Under the pieces are notes generated by a model. It searched no databases. It had not been told where the DNA came from and saw only the letters and a program-made list of their open reading frames with translations. DNA of 6,323 nucleotides from Bacteroidales bacterium (GTDB taxonomy: Bacteria; Bacteroidota; Bacteroidia; Bacteroidales; Bacteroidaceae), in contig WFMB01000015.1 in the NCBI GenBank assembly GCA_009177185.1, forward strand, positions 21,324-27,646. The letters run 5' to 3'. A program made the translations under genes and the position numbers. Positions within the stretch are counted from its first letter, which is position 1. Every line of letters begins with the position of its first letter. Positions 1 through 6,323 of this stretch are shown one piece after another.

Positions 1-2452
1 TGGTTTTGAAGCGACTCAGGAACAAATCTTCGACCTCGACATGAACCGCATCAAGTCTGTCACCATTCTGAAGGACGGAGCGGCAAAAGCCATCTACGGC
101 TCTAAAGCCAGCAATGGTGTCATCGTTGTCGAAACGATTCTGCCCGAGGCTGGACGCTTGCGCATCACCTACACGGGCGACCTCAACCTTGAAGCTCCAG
201 ACCTCACTTCCTATAACATCTGTAACGCCGAGGAGAAACTGCAAGTAGAGAAGAACGCTGGACGCTACACCTCCAGCTCTCCTTACCACCAAGCCCTGCT
301 CGACGAGCAGTATAACGCCATTGCTGCCAACATTGCGCGTGGTGTAAATACCTATTGGCTCTCTCAGCCCTTGCGCACAGGCGTGGGACAGAAGCACACC
401 GCCTATCTTGAAGGCGGCACGCAGGAAATGCGCTATTCTGCCAGCATCATGTCTAACAATGTGGCAGGTGTGATGAAGAAGTCGGGGCGACGCACCACAT
501 CTGGCAACATCAACCTCTCTTACCGCTACAAGCAGTGGATGTTCCGCAACTCCCTCTCCGTCACTGGCAACCAAGCCGATGACAGCCCTTATGGGTCTTT
601 CTCCGACTATGTTACCGTAAACCCCTATTTCTCTCCCTACGACAGCAACGGGAACCTTCTCAAGGTGTTGGGCACTTACACCCCACCAGGTGTCAATGGT
701 AGCACCACCACCTACTACAACCCTCTCTACAATGCCTCTATTGGCACTAAGAACTTCTCCAAGTACAGCGAAGTGGTGGAGAACTTCTACATAGAATACC
801 GTCCCACCGAGGACCTCCGCTTTACGGCGCGCTTGGGCTACACCCACCAGAACAACAAGCGCGAGGACTTCTATCCGGGCGACCACACACGCTTCTACGA
901 CTGGACGGGCGACCGCTACTTCCAGCGCGGCAGCTACTACATCAACAACGGAGAGAACAGCAATCTCTCGGTCGATATCACAGGACATTACTCCCACACT
1001 TGGGGCAAGCACCTCCTGCTCACCAATGCCGCCTACTCCCTCCAGTCGGGCAACGCCATCTCTGAGGGCATGACTGCTTGGGGCTTCCTCAACAACCATG
1101 TTGACTACATCACCTTCGCCAAGCAATACGCTGAAGGTGGCAAACCATCTGGTTCTGAAAGCACGACCCGTTCGTTAGGTATCACGGGCGCAGCCAATTA
1201 CTCTTACGACGAACGCTACCTGCTCGACCTCAGCCTCCGTTTTAACGGCTCTTCCGTCTTCGGCAGCGACAACCGCTGGGGCACATTCTGGAGTGCTGGT
1301 ACAGGCTGGAACCTCCACAAAGAGTCCTTCATGGAATGGGCTGACTGGCTGACGCTCTGCAAACTCCGTGTCACCTATGGCTTAACTGGTAACCAAAACT
1401 TCTCTCCCTACCAGTCGAAAGCTACCTACAAGTTCTACGACAACATCATCTACGACAATATCTCAGGTGCTTACCTCATGGGCATGCCTAACCCCAACCT
1501 CAAATGGCAGCAGACAGGCGACTTCACCGTCGGTCTCGACCTCTCCCTTTGGCGTCGCCTCAACCTGCGCTTCGACTACTACGACAGCCGCACACGCGAT
1601 GCTCTTATCGCCATGTCCATTCCTGCATCCACGGGTTTCACCTCCTACATGGAGAACCTTGGCAATGTACAGAACCGAGGCATCGAAGCTACTTTCAACT
1701 GGCGTTTCTTCCAAAAAGGGCAGTCCTTCATGAGCCTCACAGGTAGCATCGCCCACAACAAGAATAAAGTCACCAAGATTAGCGACGCGCTCAGTTCCTT
1801 CAACCGCGAACAAGATGCCGAGAAGACGACCTCGCCTATCCTTCGCTACGAAGAGGGACAATCCATGACCGCTATTTGGGCAGTTCGCTCGCTGGGCATC
1901 GACCCTGCCACAGGTCGCGAGATGTTCCTCAAGAAAGACGGCACGACCACCTATGACTACACCACTGATGACTATATCATTGCAGGCGACTCTAACCCCA
2001 AAGTACATGGCACCTTCGGTTTCAATGGTGAGTACAAAGGCATCGGTCTGAGCCTCCTCTTCAACTATCAGCTCGGTGGCGACTACTACAATCAGACGCT
2101 TGTGGACCGTGTGGAGAACGTCAACATCGCCAACAACGTTGACCGCCGTGTATTCAGCGACACATGGAACGCACCAGGTGATTTGGCACTCTACAAGCAC
2201 ATCTCCAGCACGCCCACCACAACCTACGCATCGACCCGATTCATTCAGCGCAACAATATGCTCGACCTCACCAGCCTCTCAGCCTACTATGACTTCAAGT
2301 ATTGCTCATGGCTGCAACGCATCAAGCTCGAGCGTCTGCGCCTCACCTTCTACATGAATGATGTCTTCCACCTCTCCACCGTCAAGGCAGAGCGAGGACT
2401 CAATTACCCATACGCACACACATTCTCATTCTCACTGACAGCAACGTTCTAA
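1..2452 (+). CDS. SusC/RagA family TonB-linked outer membrane transporter (5' partial)
   Basis: Outer-membrane TonB-dependent transporter that, with its SusD partner, imports a bulky oligomer into the periplasm. The reading frame is open from the left edge (first full codon at base 2), giving 816 visible residues. The ATG at base 41 is internal, because the codons before it (GFEATQEQIFDLD) continue the plug domain. The SusC plug hallmark LKDGAAKAIYGSKASNGVI is at 68-124, a variant of the usual LKDAxATAIYGSRAANGVI. The barrel follows, with YWLSQPLR (353-376), SNPKVHGTFGFNGEYKG (from 1991) and RFIQRNNMLDL (from 2237). The protein ends LTATF, with the terminal Phe expected of a BAM-assembled barrel. 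Full-length relatives are about 1000-1100 residues, so roughly 200 N-terminal residues are off-window. No frameshift or internal stop is seen. The family is certain; the substrate is unknown, and peptide import as in RagA is as possible as glycan import. Confidence 0.96.
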   Translation, partial: GFEATQEQIFDLDMNRIKSVTILKDGAAKAIYGSKASNGVIVVETILPEAGRLRITYTGDLNLEAPDLTSYNICNAEEKLQVEKNAGRYTSSSPYHQALLDEQYNAIAANIARGVNTYWLSQPLRTGVGQKHTAYLEGGTQEMRYSASIMSNNVAGVMKKSGRRTTSGNINLSYRYKQWMFRNSLSVTGNQADDSPYGSFSDYVTVNPYFSPYDSNGNLLKVLGTYTPPGVNGSTTTYYNPLYNASIGTKNFSKYSEVVENFYIEYRPTEDLRFTARLGYTHQNNKREDFYPGDHTRFYDWTGDRYFQRGSYYINNGENSNLSVDITGHYSHTWGKHLLLTNAAYSLQSGNAISEGMTAWGFLNNHVDYITFAKQYAEGGKPSGSESTTRSLGITGAANYSYDERYLLDLSLRFNGSSVFGSDNRWGTFWSAGTGWNLHKESFMEWADWLTLCKLRVTYGLTGNQNFSPYQSKATYKFYDNIIYDNISGAYLMGMPNPNLKWQQTGDFTVGLDLSLWRRLNLRFDYYDSRTRDALIAMSIPASTGFTSYMENLGNVQNRGIEATFNWRFFQKGQSFMSLTGSIAHNKNKVTKISDALSSFNREQDAEKTTSPILRYEEGQSMTAIWAVRSLGIDPATGREMFLKKDGTTTYDYTTDDYIIAGDSNPKVHGTFGFNGEYKGIGLSLLFNYQLGGDYYNQTLVDRVENVNIANNVDRRVFSDTWNAPGDLALYKHISSTPTTTYASTRFIQRNNMLDLTSLSAYYDFKYCSWLQRIKLERLRLTFYMNDVFHLSTVKAERGLNYPYAHTFSFSLTATF

Positions 2453-2481
2453 CCATTCACATTTAACATTAGCGATTCAAC
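2453..2481 (+). other. Intergenic translation leader before the SusD gene
   Basis: A 29-base gap, A/T-rich against its surroundings, with no purine-rich Shine-Dalgarno sequence. It contains CATTCACATTTAACATT, related to the motif in the gap at 4699-4737. The ACATTTAA core begins 23 bases before the ATG. It probably acts as an unstructured leader for translation initiation, as Bacteroidota commonly use. No hairpin terminator and no TAnnTTTG promoter element is seen, which supports co-transcription with the transporter gene. The functional role is inferred. Confidence 0.35.
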
Positions 2482-3918
2482 ATGAACAAAACATATATCT
2501 TATTATTGAGCGTAGGACTCCTGCTCGGAAGCTGCAACGACTGGCTCGATGTCCAGCCTCGCTCACAAGTGGAAGACACCGAACTCTTCGAGACAGAGAG
2601 CGGCTATAAGGAAGCACTTGCAGGTATCTACTCTTCCATGGTTTCCACCAACAGCTACACCAAAGAAGCCACTTTCGGCTTTATCGGTGTGCTGGGCCAG
2701 GAATGGGACTTCTACTATTCCTCACAGTATGACGACGTTGCCGCCTACAACTACGACGCAGCCATGCCGACCAGCTACATCCGCAACCTTTGGGCAAACA
2801 ATTACAGCGGCATCTCTAACGCGAACAACCTCCTGAGCCACATTGACGACCATCAGGAACTCTTCTCCACAGATAATCATGCCGTTATCAAAGGCGAGGC
2901 ACTCGCATTGCGCGCCTTCCTCCACTTCGACCTGCTCCGCTGTTTTGGTGTCAGCTATGCCGTTAATCCCGACCAGCCAGCCATCCCCTACAGCACGGCA
3001 CTCTCCTATCGTGTCTTCCCCCAGCTCACGGTCCACGAAGTGGCAGAGAAAGTTATCAAAGACCTGTTGGATGCTGAAACTCTGCTGAAAGCAGCAGACC
3101 CCATTGTCACAGGTCGTGAAATCACCGAGACGATTGACAACGGCTACCTACTCAACCGCCAAATGCACCTCAACTACTACGCAGTCAAGGCACTCGAAGC
3201 ACGAGTCTATCTTTGGATGGGCGAGAACGACAAGGCACTCGATGCCGCCAAGGAAGTGATAGAATCTGGAAAGTTCTCATGGTCCACCGTTGCCAACATG
3301 CAGGCAGGCTATGACCGCTGCTTCGCCGACGAGCACCTCTTTGCCCTCAACAACCTCACCCTCACAGCCGACATTGCCGACAAGTTCTTCTCCGACGGTT
3401 CTCAGTACAGCTTTGCCGTCACGCGCGACCGCCTGCTCGACTACTTCGACAACGCCACGCAAGACTACCGCTACACCTTCCTCTTCAAGTCAGGCTCAGC
3501 CACCCATGCCAACAACCGCTACCTGATGAAATATGACGAAGCAAGCGGCAGCAACACATATTATAAATATAAGATGCCACTCATCCGCCTCTCAGAGATG
3601 TACCTCATCAAGAGCGAGGTGGAATACCGCCAGGGGCTACTCCAAGGCAACACCGATGCAGCCAAAATCACGCTCAACCAGCTGCGTGTGGCACGCAATC
3701 TGCCAGCCCTCAACGAATTGCCAGCCGACTTCGACCTCGAACTCATCCGCGAGTACCGCCGCGAGTTCCTTGGCGAAGGCCAGCTCTTCTTTCTCTACAA
3801 GCGTCTGAACCGCAACAACATTCTCTATTCCAATGTTGATGCCGTAGCCGAGAAGGTCTATACTTTTCCACTGCCCATCACAGAAACCGAATCCGCACAA
3901 CGCGAAGACAACAAATAA
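2482..3918 (+). CDS. SusD/RagB family nutrient-binding outer membrane lipoprotein
   Basis: Surface lipoprotein of 478 residues (family range about 450-600) that acts as the lid and substrate-binding subunit on the SusC barrel. The signal peptide ends in lipobox LGSC with Cys18 lipidated, followed by NDWLDVQP, a typical SusD mature start. Helical TPR-type signatures are GEALALRAFLHFDLLRCFG (138-156) and LNYYAVKALEARVYLWMG (229-246). The C-terminal SusD/RagB part has PLIRLSEMYLIKSE (366-379) and EYRREFLGEGQLFFLYKR (424-441), the counterpart of the common ERRREFxGEGxRxxDLKR. It ends with VYTFPLPITETE, like the family's closing PLPxxE motif. The start is firm because an in-frame TAG lies at 2470-2472, 12 bases upstream. 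It follows the transporter by 29 bases with no Shine-Dalgarno sequence, as is usual in Bacteroidota. Binding-pocket residues cannot be inferred from sequence alone. Confidence 0.96.
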   Translation: MNKTYILLLSVGLLLGSCNDWLDVQPRSQVEDTELFETESGYKEALAGIYSSMVSTNSYTKEATFGFIGVLGQEWDFYYSSQYDDVAAYNYDAAMPTSYIRNLWANNYSGISNANNLLSHIDDHQELFSTDNHAVIKGEALALRAFLHFDLLRCFGVSYAVNPDQPAIPYSTALSYRVFPQLTVHEVAEKVIKDLLDAETLLKAADPIVTGREITETIDNGYLLNRQMHLNYYAVKALEARVYLWMGENDKALDAAKEVIESGKFSWSTVANMQAGYDRCFADEHLFALNNLTLTADIADKFFSDGSQYSFAVTRDRLLDYFDNATQDYRYTFLFKSGSATHANNRYLMKYDEASGSNTYYKYKMPLIRLSEMYLIKSEVEYRQGLLQGNTDAAKITLNQLRVARNLPALNELPADFDLELIREYRREFLGEGQLFFLYKRLNRNNILYSNVDAVAEKVYTFPLPITETESAQREDNK

Positions 3919-3933
3919 TCCTACGACACACAC

Positions 3934-4698
3934 ATGAAACACTCCATGATTATACTCGCAGCCCTGTCGCTCCTCGCAGTGGGTTGCTCCAAAGAAGAGG
4001 TTTCCACCTACGACACCTCACTATGCTGCCTGAACCTTTGGGTGGGCACACAGGCAGGTGCTGTTTATGAGAACACCACCTATAACTACTCCTACGCCTA
4101 CGAGGAGGGCGACGTGACCTTCTATGCGCAAATCAGCGGCATGCCCTCCAATCACGACCGCACCTTCCGCCTCGAAGCCTACGGCGACGACCTTGAGCGC
4201 ATGGGCAACACCATCCGCACCGAAGAGTACGTCATTCCTGCTGGCACAATCGGTGGCACCTATCAAGTCCACTTCAACAGCCAGCTCCTGTCCGACCCCA
4301 CCCTTTTCACGACGGAAAACGGATGCATCCACTTCCGCATGGTCAGCAACGACGATTTCTCCATCGGCACAGAAGACCACCAGTCCTTCACCGTGGTACT
4401 GAAGAACTACTTGGCAAAGCCCGACAACTGGGACACAGCCAACTTCCCCCGTGTGGCACTCTCACGCTTCTTCGGCACCTACAGCCGCGTGAAGTATCAG
4501 TTCATGATTGAGCACCTCCAGCTCATTGACTTCGACATCAACTACAACACGCAGACCTCCTACGACGAAGAGACTAACGTCGTCTCTTACTCCTACGCCA
4601 CCTACCTGCAACAAGTCATGCAGCGGGCACTCAACGAGTATAACGAGACCCACGAAACGCCCCTCACCGACGAGTACGGCACCCCCGTCACCTTCTAA
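3934..4698 (+). CDS. DUF4843 domain-containing lipoprotein
   Basis: Lipoprotein of 254 residues with a hydrophobic leader (MIILAALSLLAVGC) and Cys18 as the lipidation site. The following SKEE is an acidic stretch of the kind that sends Bacteroidota lipoproteins to the cell surface. The mature part fits the DUF4843 pattern: a beta-rich core with IPAG (101-104), NDDFSIG (139-145), Trp166 and the C-terminal FFGTYSRVKYQFM (179-191), where family members have a GxYSxxKYxF motif. No catalytic motif is visible. The family is uncharacterised to my knowledge; its place after SusD suggests a surface accessory or ligand-binding role, which is inference. The start at 3934 is preferred over the ATG at 3946 because it supplies the Lys-His n-region and sits just 15 bases after the SusD stop. 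C31-C32 is an unusual vicinal pair in the mature protein. The family call rests on remembered motifs, not a search. Confidence 0.85.
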   Translation: MKHSMIILAALSLLAVGCSKEEVSTYDTSLCCLNLWVGTQAGAVYENTTYNYSYAYEEGDVTFYAQISGMPSNHDRTFRLEAYGDDLERMGNTIRTEEYVIPAGTIGGTYQVHFNSQLLSDPTLFTTENGCIHFRMVSNDDFSIGTEDHQSFTVVLKNYLAKPDNWDTANFPRVALSRFFGTYSRVKYQFMIEHLQLIDFDINYNTQTSYDEETNVVSYSYATYLQQVMQRALNEYNETHETPLTDEYGTPVTF

Positions 4699-4737
4699 CA
4701 TCACACATTCAACATTGGACATTTAAAACCATCACAA
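4699..4737 (+). other. Intergenic translation leader before the PKD-like gene
   Basis: A 39-base gap containing CATTCAACATT and then ACATTTAAAA. The ACATTTAA core begins 19 bases before the ATG, similar in content and spacing to the gap before the SusD gene. It has no Shine-Dalgarno sequence, no GC-rich hairpin with a T run, and no recognisable Bacteroidota promoter, so the downstream gene is probably read from the operon transcript. The role as a translation leader is inferred. Confidence 0.35.
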
Positions 4738-6323
4738 ATGAAATTCCTCCATTTTCTCCTCATAAGCCTTGCCTTGACCCTTGTAGCCTCCTGCTACGAC
4801 GACAAAGGCAACTACGACTACCACGAACTCGAAGTCGTGCGCATCGACACCACTGATGCCGGCTTCCAATCCGAATACGCCATCATGCGCTTCGACGTGC
4901 TCCACCTCGAACCCAACATCTACTTCGAGGGAAAGCAAGTCACCACCGACACGCAAGCACCTCTCGACTACCTGTGGACCATCTTCAGTGCCACCTCAGG
5001 CACAGGTGCCAGCGCCGTCATCGACACCATCGGGCGAGAGCGCATCCTCGATGCACCCATCACCCGCACGGGCGGCAACTACTATGTGCAGCTCGTCGTC
5101 ACCAACCGCCACGACGGCATCCGCCAGTTCTTCCGCGTTCCCGTGGCTGTGAGCGAAGTCTTCGACGGCGGATGGATGGTCTTCTACGAACGTGCAGACC
5201 AACCAGGCACCTCCGACCTCGCCCTCATCTACAACCCTTGGACCAAGCTCAACGCCAACTACAACCGCTACTACACCAACCTCTACGAGACCACCAACGG
5301 TGAACCGCTGCAAGGTAACCCCATCCGTTGCTTCGACATCGCTGTGTCGCTCGCATCGGGCAACAACTATGTAGGTCTTTGCACCGACCAAACCCTTGTG
5401 GGCGTGAGCGAGAACGGCATCGAGAAGGCCTTAGAGTTCAGCGAGTTCTTCCACGAAGCACCGAGCACCATGCGCCCCACTTGGTACGGACAGCACGGCT
5501 CTGGTGTCATGTCGGGACAAAGTTCTGAGGTACTCTTCAACGACAACACCATCTACACCAACACCTACTCCTTCAGTGCCACCGAAGGCCGCACCACCCG
5601 TTTCGGTGTGCCCAAGTTTGCCGACGGACTCGGTGAACTCGCTCCGTGGAACGCTGAGATTCCCAACACACTCAACTACGGCATTGTGGTCTATGACCAG
5701 ACCAACCAGTGCTTCCGCTACGCTGCCTACAACTCCGCCCAGCTCGAATACTTCGGCGAGCAAGACCTCTCGGCAGCAGCCTTCGACATCAACCACACGG
5801 GCATGACCCTCCTCATGGCCGACTGGGGCAAAGGCACCAGCCAAGGTGTCGGTCTCCGTCCCTACGACTACATCCTCATGGCCCAAGGTGACAGCCGCTA
5901 TCTTGCCGTCACCAACTTCTCCTCGTCCTATCCCACCGACAACAACATCGGCGTGGGTCTCTACCCCATGGACGACCTCTGCCCCGACATTGCCAACGCC
6001 ACCTCCATGGCAGCCAGCCACGTCGGCAACTTCATCTACTACACAGCTGGCAACAACCTCTACAACTTTGCCTACGACAGTCGCCTGCCCGCCACCGTGG
6101 CATGGACTGCCCCCGAAGACGAGGAACTTACCTGCGTGCGCATCATGAAATACTACCACGGCACAATCTATGGCTATGGCATGGTGCCCCGCTCCGACAA
6201 CCTTGTCCACATCGCCACGTGGAATCCTGTCACAGAGGAGGGGCATGTGTATGAGTATCTTATCAACCCAGCCAGCGGTATTCTCAACACCTCAGAGTGC
6301 TATGATTATCCTATTCCCGGAAA
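4738..6323 (+). CDS. PKD-like family lipoprotein (3' partial)
   Basis: Open from the ATG at 4738 to the right edge: 528 codons plus two bases, no stop. The signal peptide MKFLHFLLISLALTLVASC ends at lipidated Cys19. It is followed by YDDKGNYDYHEL, which I recognise as the conserved mature start of the Bacteroidota PKD-like family usually encoded beside SusC/SusD/DUF4843. Residues ~55-140 look like a PKD/Ig-type beta sandwich (LDYLW at 76-80, GGNYYVQLVVTN at 112-123), leading into FDGGWMVFYER (142-152). The remaining ~375 residues are rich in Tyr, Asn, Gly and aromatic beta-strand patterns, suggesting a propeller-like or other repeated beta fold (inference). The visible end, TWNPVTEEGHVYEYLINP followed by ASGILNT, matches the family's closing region, so probably only about ten residues are missing. 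Likely role: surface binding or scaffold protein for the transporter. No catalytic motif was identified. It follows the DUF4843 gene by 39 bases. Confidence 0.88.
   Translation, partial: MKFLHFLLISLALTLVASCYDDKGNYDYHELEVVRIDTTDAGFQSEYAIMRFDVLHLEPNIYFEGKQVTTDTQAPLDYLWTIFSATSGTGASAVIDTIGRERILDAPITRTGGNYYVQLVVTNRHDGIRQFFRVPVAVSEVFDGGWMVFYERADQPGTSDLALIYNPWTKLNANYNRYYTNLYETTNGEPLQGNPIRCFDIAVSLASGNNYVGLCTDQTLVGVSENGIEKALEFSEFFHEAPSTMRPTWYGQHGSGVMSGQSSEVLFNDNTIYTNTYSFSATEGRTTRFGVPKFADGLGELAPWNAEIPNTLNYGIVVYDQTNQCFRYAAYNSAQLEYFGEQDLSAAAFDINHTGMTLLMADWGKGTSQGVGLRPYDYILMAQGDSRYLAVTNFSSSYPTDNNIGVGLYPMDDLCPDIANATSMAASHVGNFIYYTAGNNLYNFAYDSRLPATVAWTAPEDEELTCVRIMKYYHGTIYGYGMVPRSDNLVHIATWNPVTEEGHVYEYLINPASGILNTSECYDYPIPG

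Noticed and set aside
41..43. ATG at 41 as the start of the transporter gene
   Set aside because: The frame is open to the window edge and the residues before it belong to the SusC plug domain. A start here would leave no signal peptide for an outer-membrane protein.
1463..2200. Long minus-strand open frame (245 codons) opposite the SusC gene
   Set aside because: It lies wholly inside the certain transporter barrel, is Val/Glu-rich, has no signal or domain, and is explained by the same codon bias.
3556..3575. A/T-rich patch in the SusD gene resembling a promoter -10/-7 element
   Set aside because: It encodes a conserved part of SusD (TYYKYKMPLIRL), has no matching TTTG element at the right distance, and no gene starts soon after it.
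2453..4737. Terminators or new promoters in the three gaps
   Set aside because: No GC-rich inverted repeat followed by T residues and no TAnnTTTG box was found. The gaps (29, 15 and 39 bases) fit an uninterrupted operon.
4974..5303. Plus-strand Arg/His/Pro-rich frame inside the PKD-like gene
   Set aside because: Low-complexity out-of-frame reading of C-rich codons, with no initiation context. The overlapping lipoprotein frame is clearly the coding one.
5431..6246. Long minus-strand open frame (271 codons) opposite the PKD-like gene
   Set aside because: Its product is Val/Gly/Ala/His-rich with no recognisable motif. It is the mirror of a C-ending codon bias on the sense strand, which removes stops from the opposite frame. 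The sense gene has a signal peptide and family motifs.
1..6323. CRISPR array, tRNA/rRNA, insertion sequence or phage attachment site
   Set aside because: No regularly spaced repeats, cloverleaf or rRNA segments, transposase motifs or terminal inverted repeats were seen. The window is almost fully occupied by the four genes.

Overview
The window lies inside one co-directional operon (all + strand) of a Bacteroidota bacterium, most likely order Bacteroidales and possibly the Prevotella group. The evidence for this is the SusC/SusD pair, three consecutive lipoproteins with acidic residues just after the lipidated cysteine, and the lack of Shine-Dalgarno sequences before the internal starts. Codons mostly end in C (AAC, TTC, CTC, ACC, TAC), and the base composition looks close to balanced. 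The genus assignment is a guess; the order is much safer.

Layout: (1) 1-2452, a SusC/RagA-type TonB-dependent outer-membrane transporter. Its first ~200 residues lie upstream of the window, so the signal peptide, carboxypeptidase-like domain and most of the plug are missing. (2) 2482-3918, a complete SusD/RagB-type surface lipoprotein. (3) 3934-4698, a complete DUF4843-type lipoprotein. (4) 4738-6323, a PKD-like family lipoprotein starting CYDDKGNYDY after its signal peptide. It is open at the right edge and probably lacks only its last few residues. The gaps are 29, 15 and 39 bases. None holds a terminator or a convincing promoter, so the four genes are probably one transcription unit whose promoter lies to the left.

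How they work together: by family knowledge, SusC forms the TonB-energised barrel and SusD caps it as a hinged lid, together importing an oligomer too large for porins. The DUF4843 and PKD-like lipoproteins occupy the positions where SusE/SusF-type surface binding proteins sit in classical polysaccharide utilisation loci, so they are probably surface accessory or capture proteins. No glycoside hydrolase, peptidase, sensor or regulator is visible, so the substrate (glycan, peptide or glycoprotein) cannot be assigned from this window.

This is a recognisable gene set rather than a new class of system. The points of interest are the unknown substrate, the uncharacterised accessory pair, a shared reading frame with open linkers across the three lipoprotein genes, and small repeated A/T-rich leader motifs in two of the gaps.
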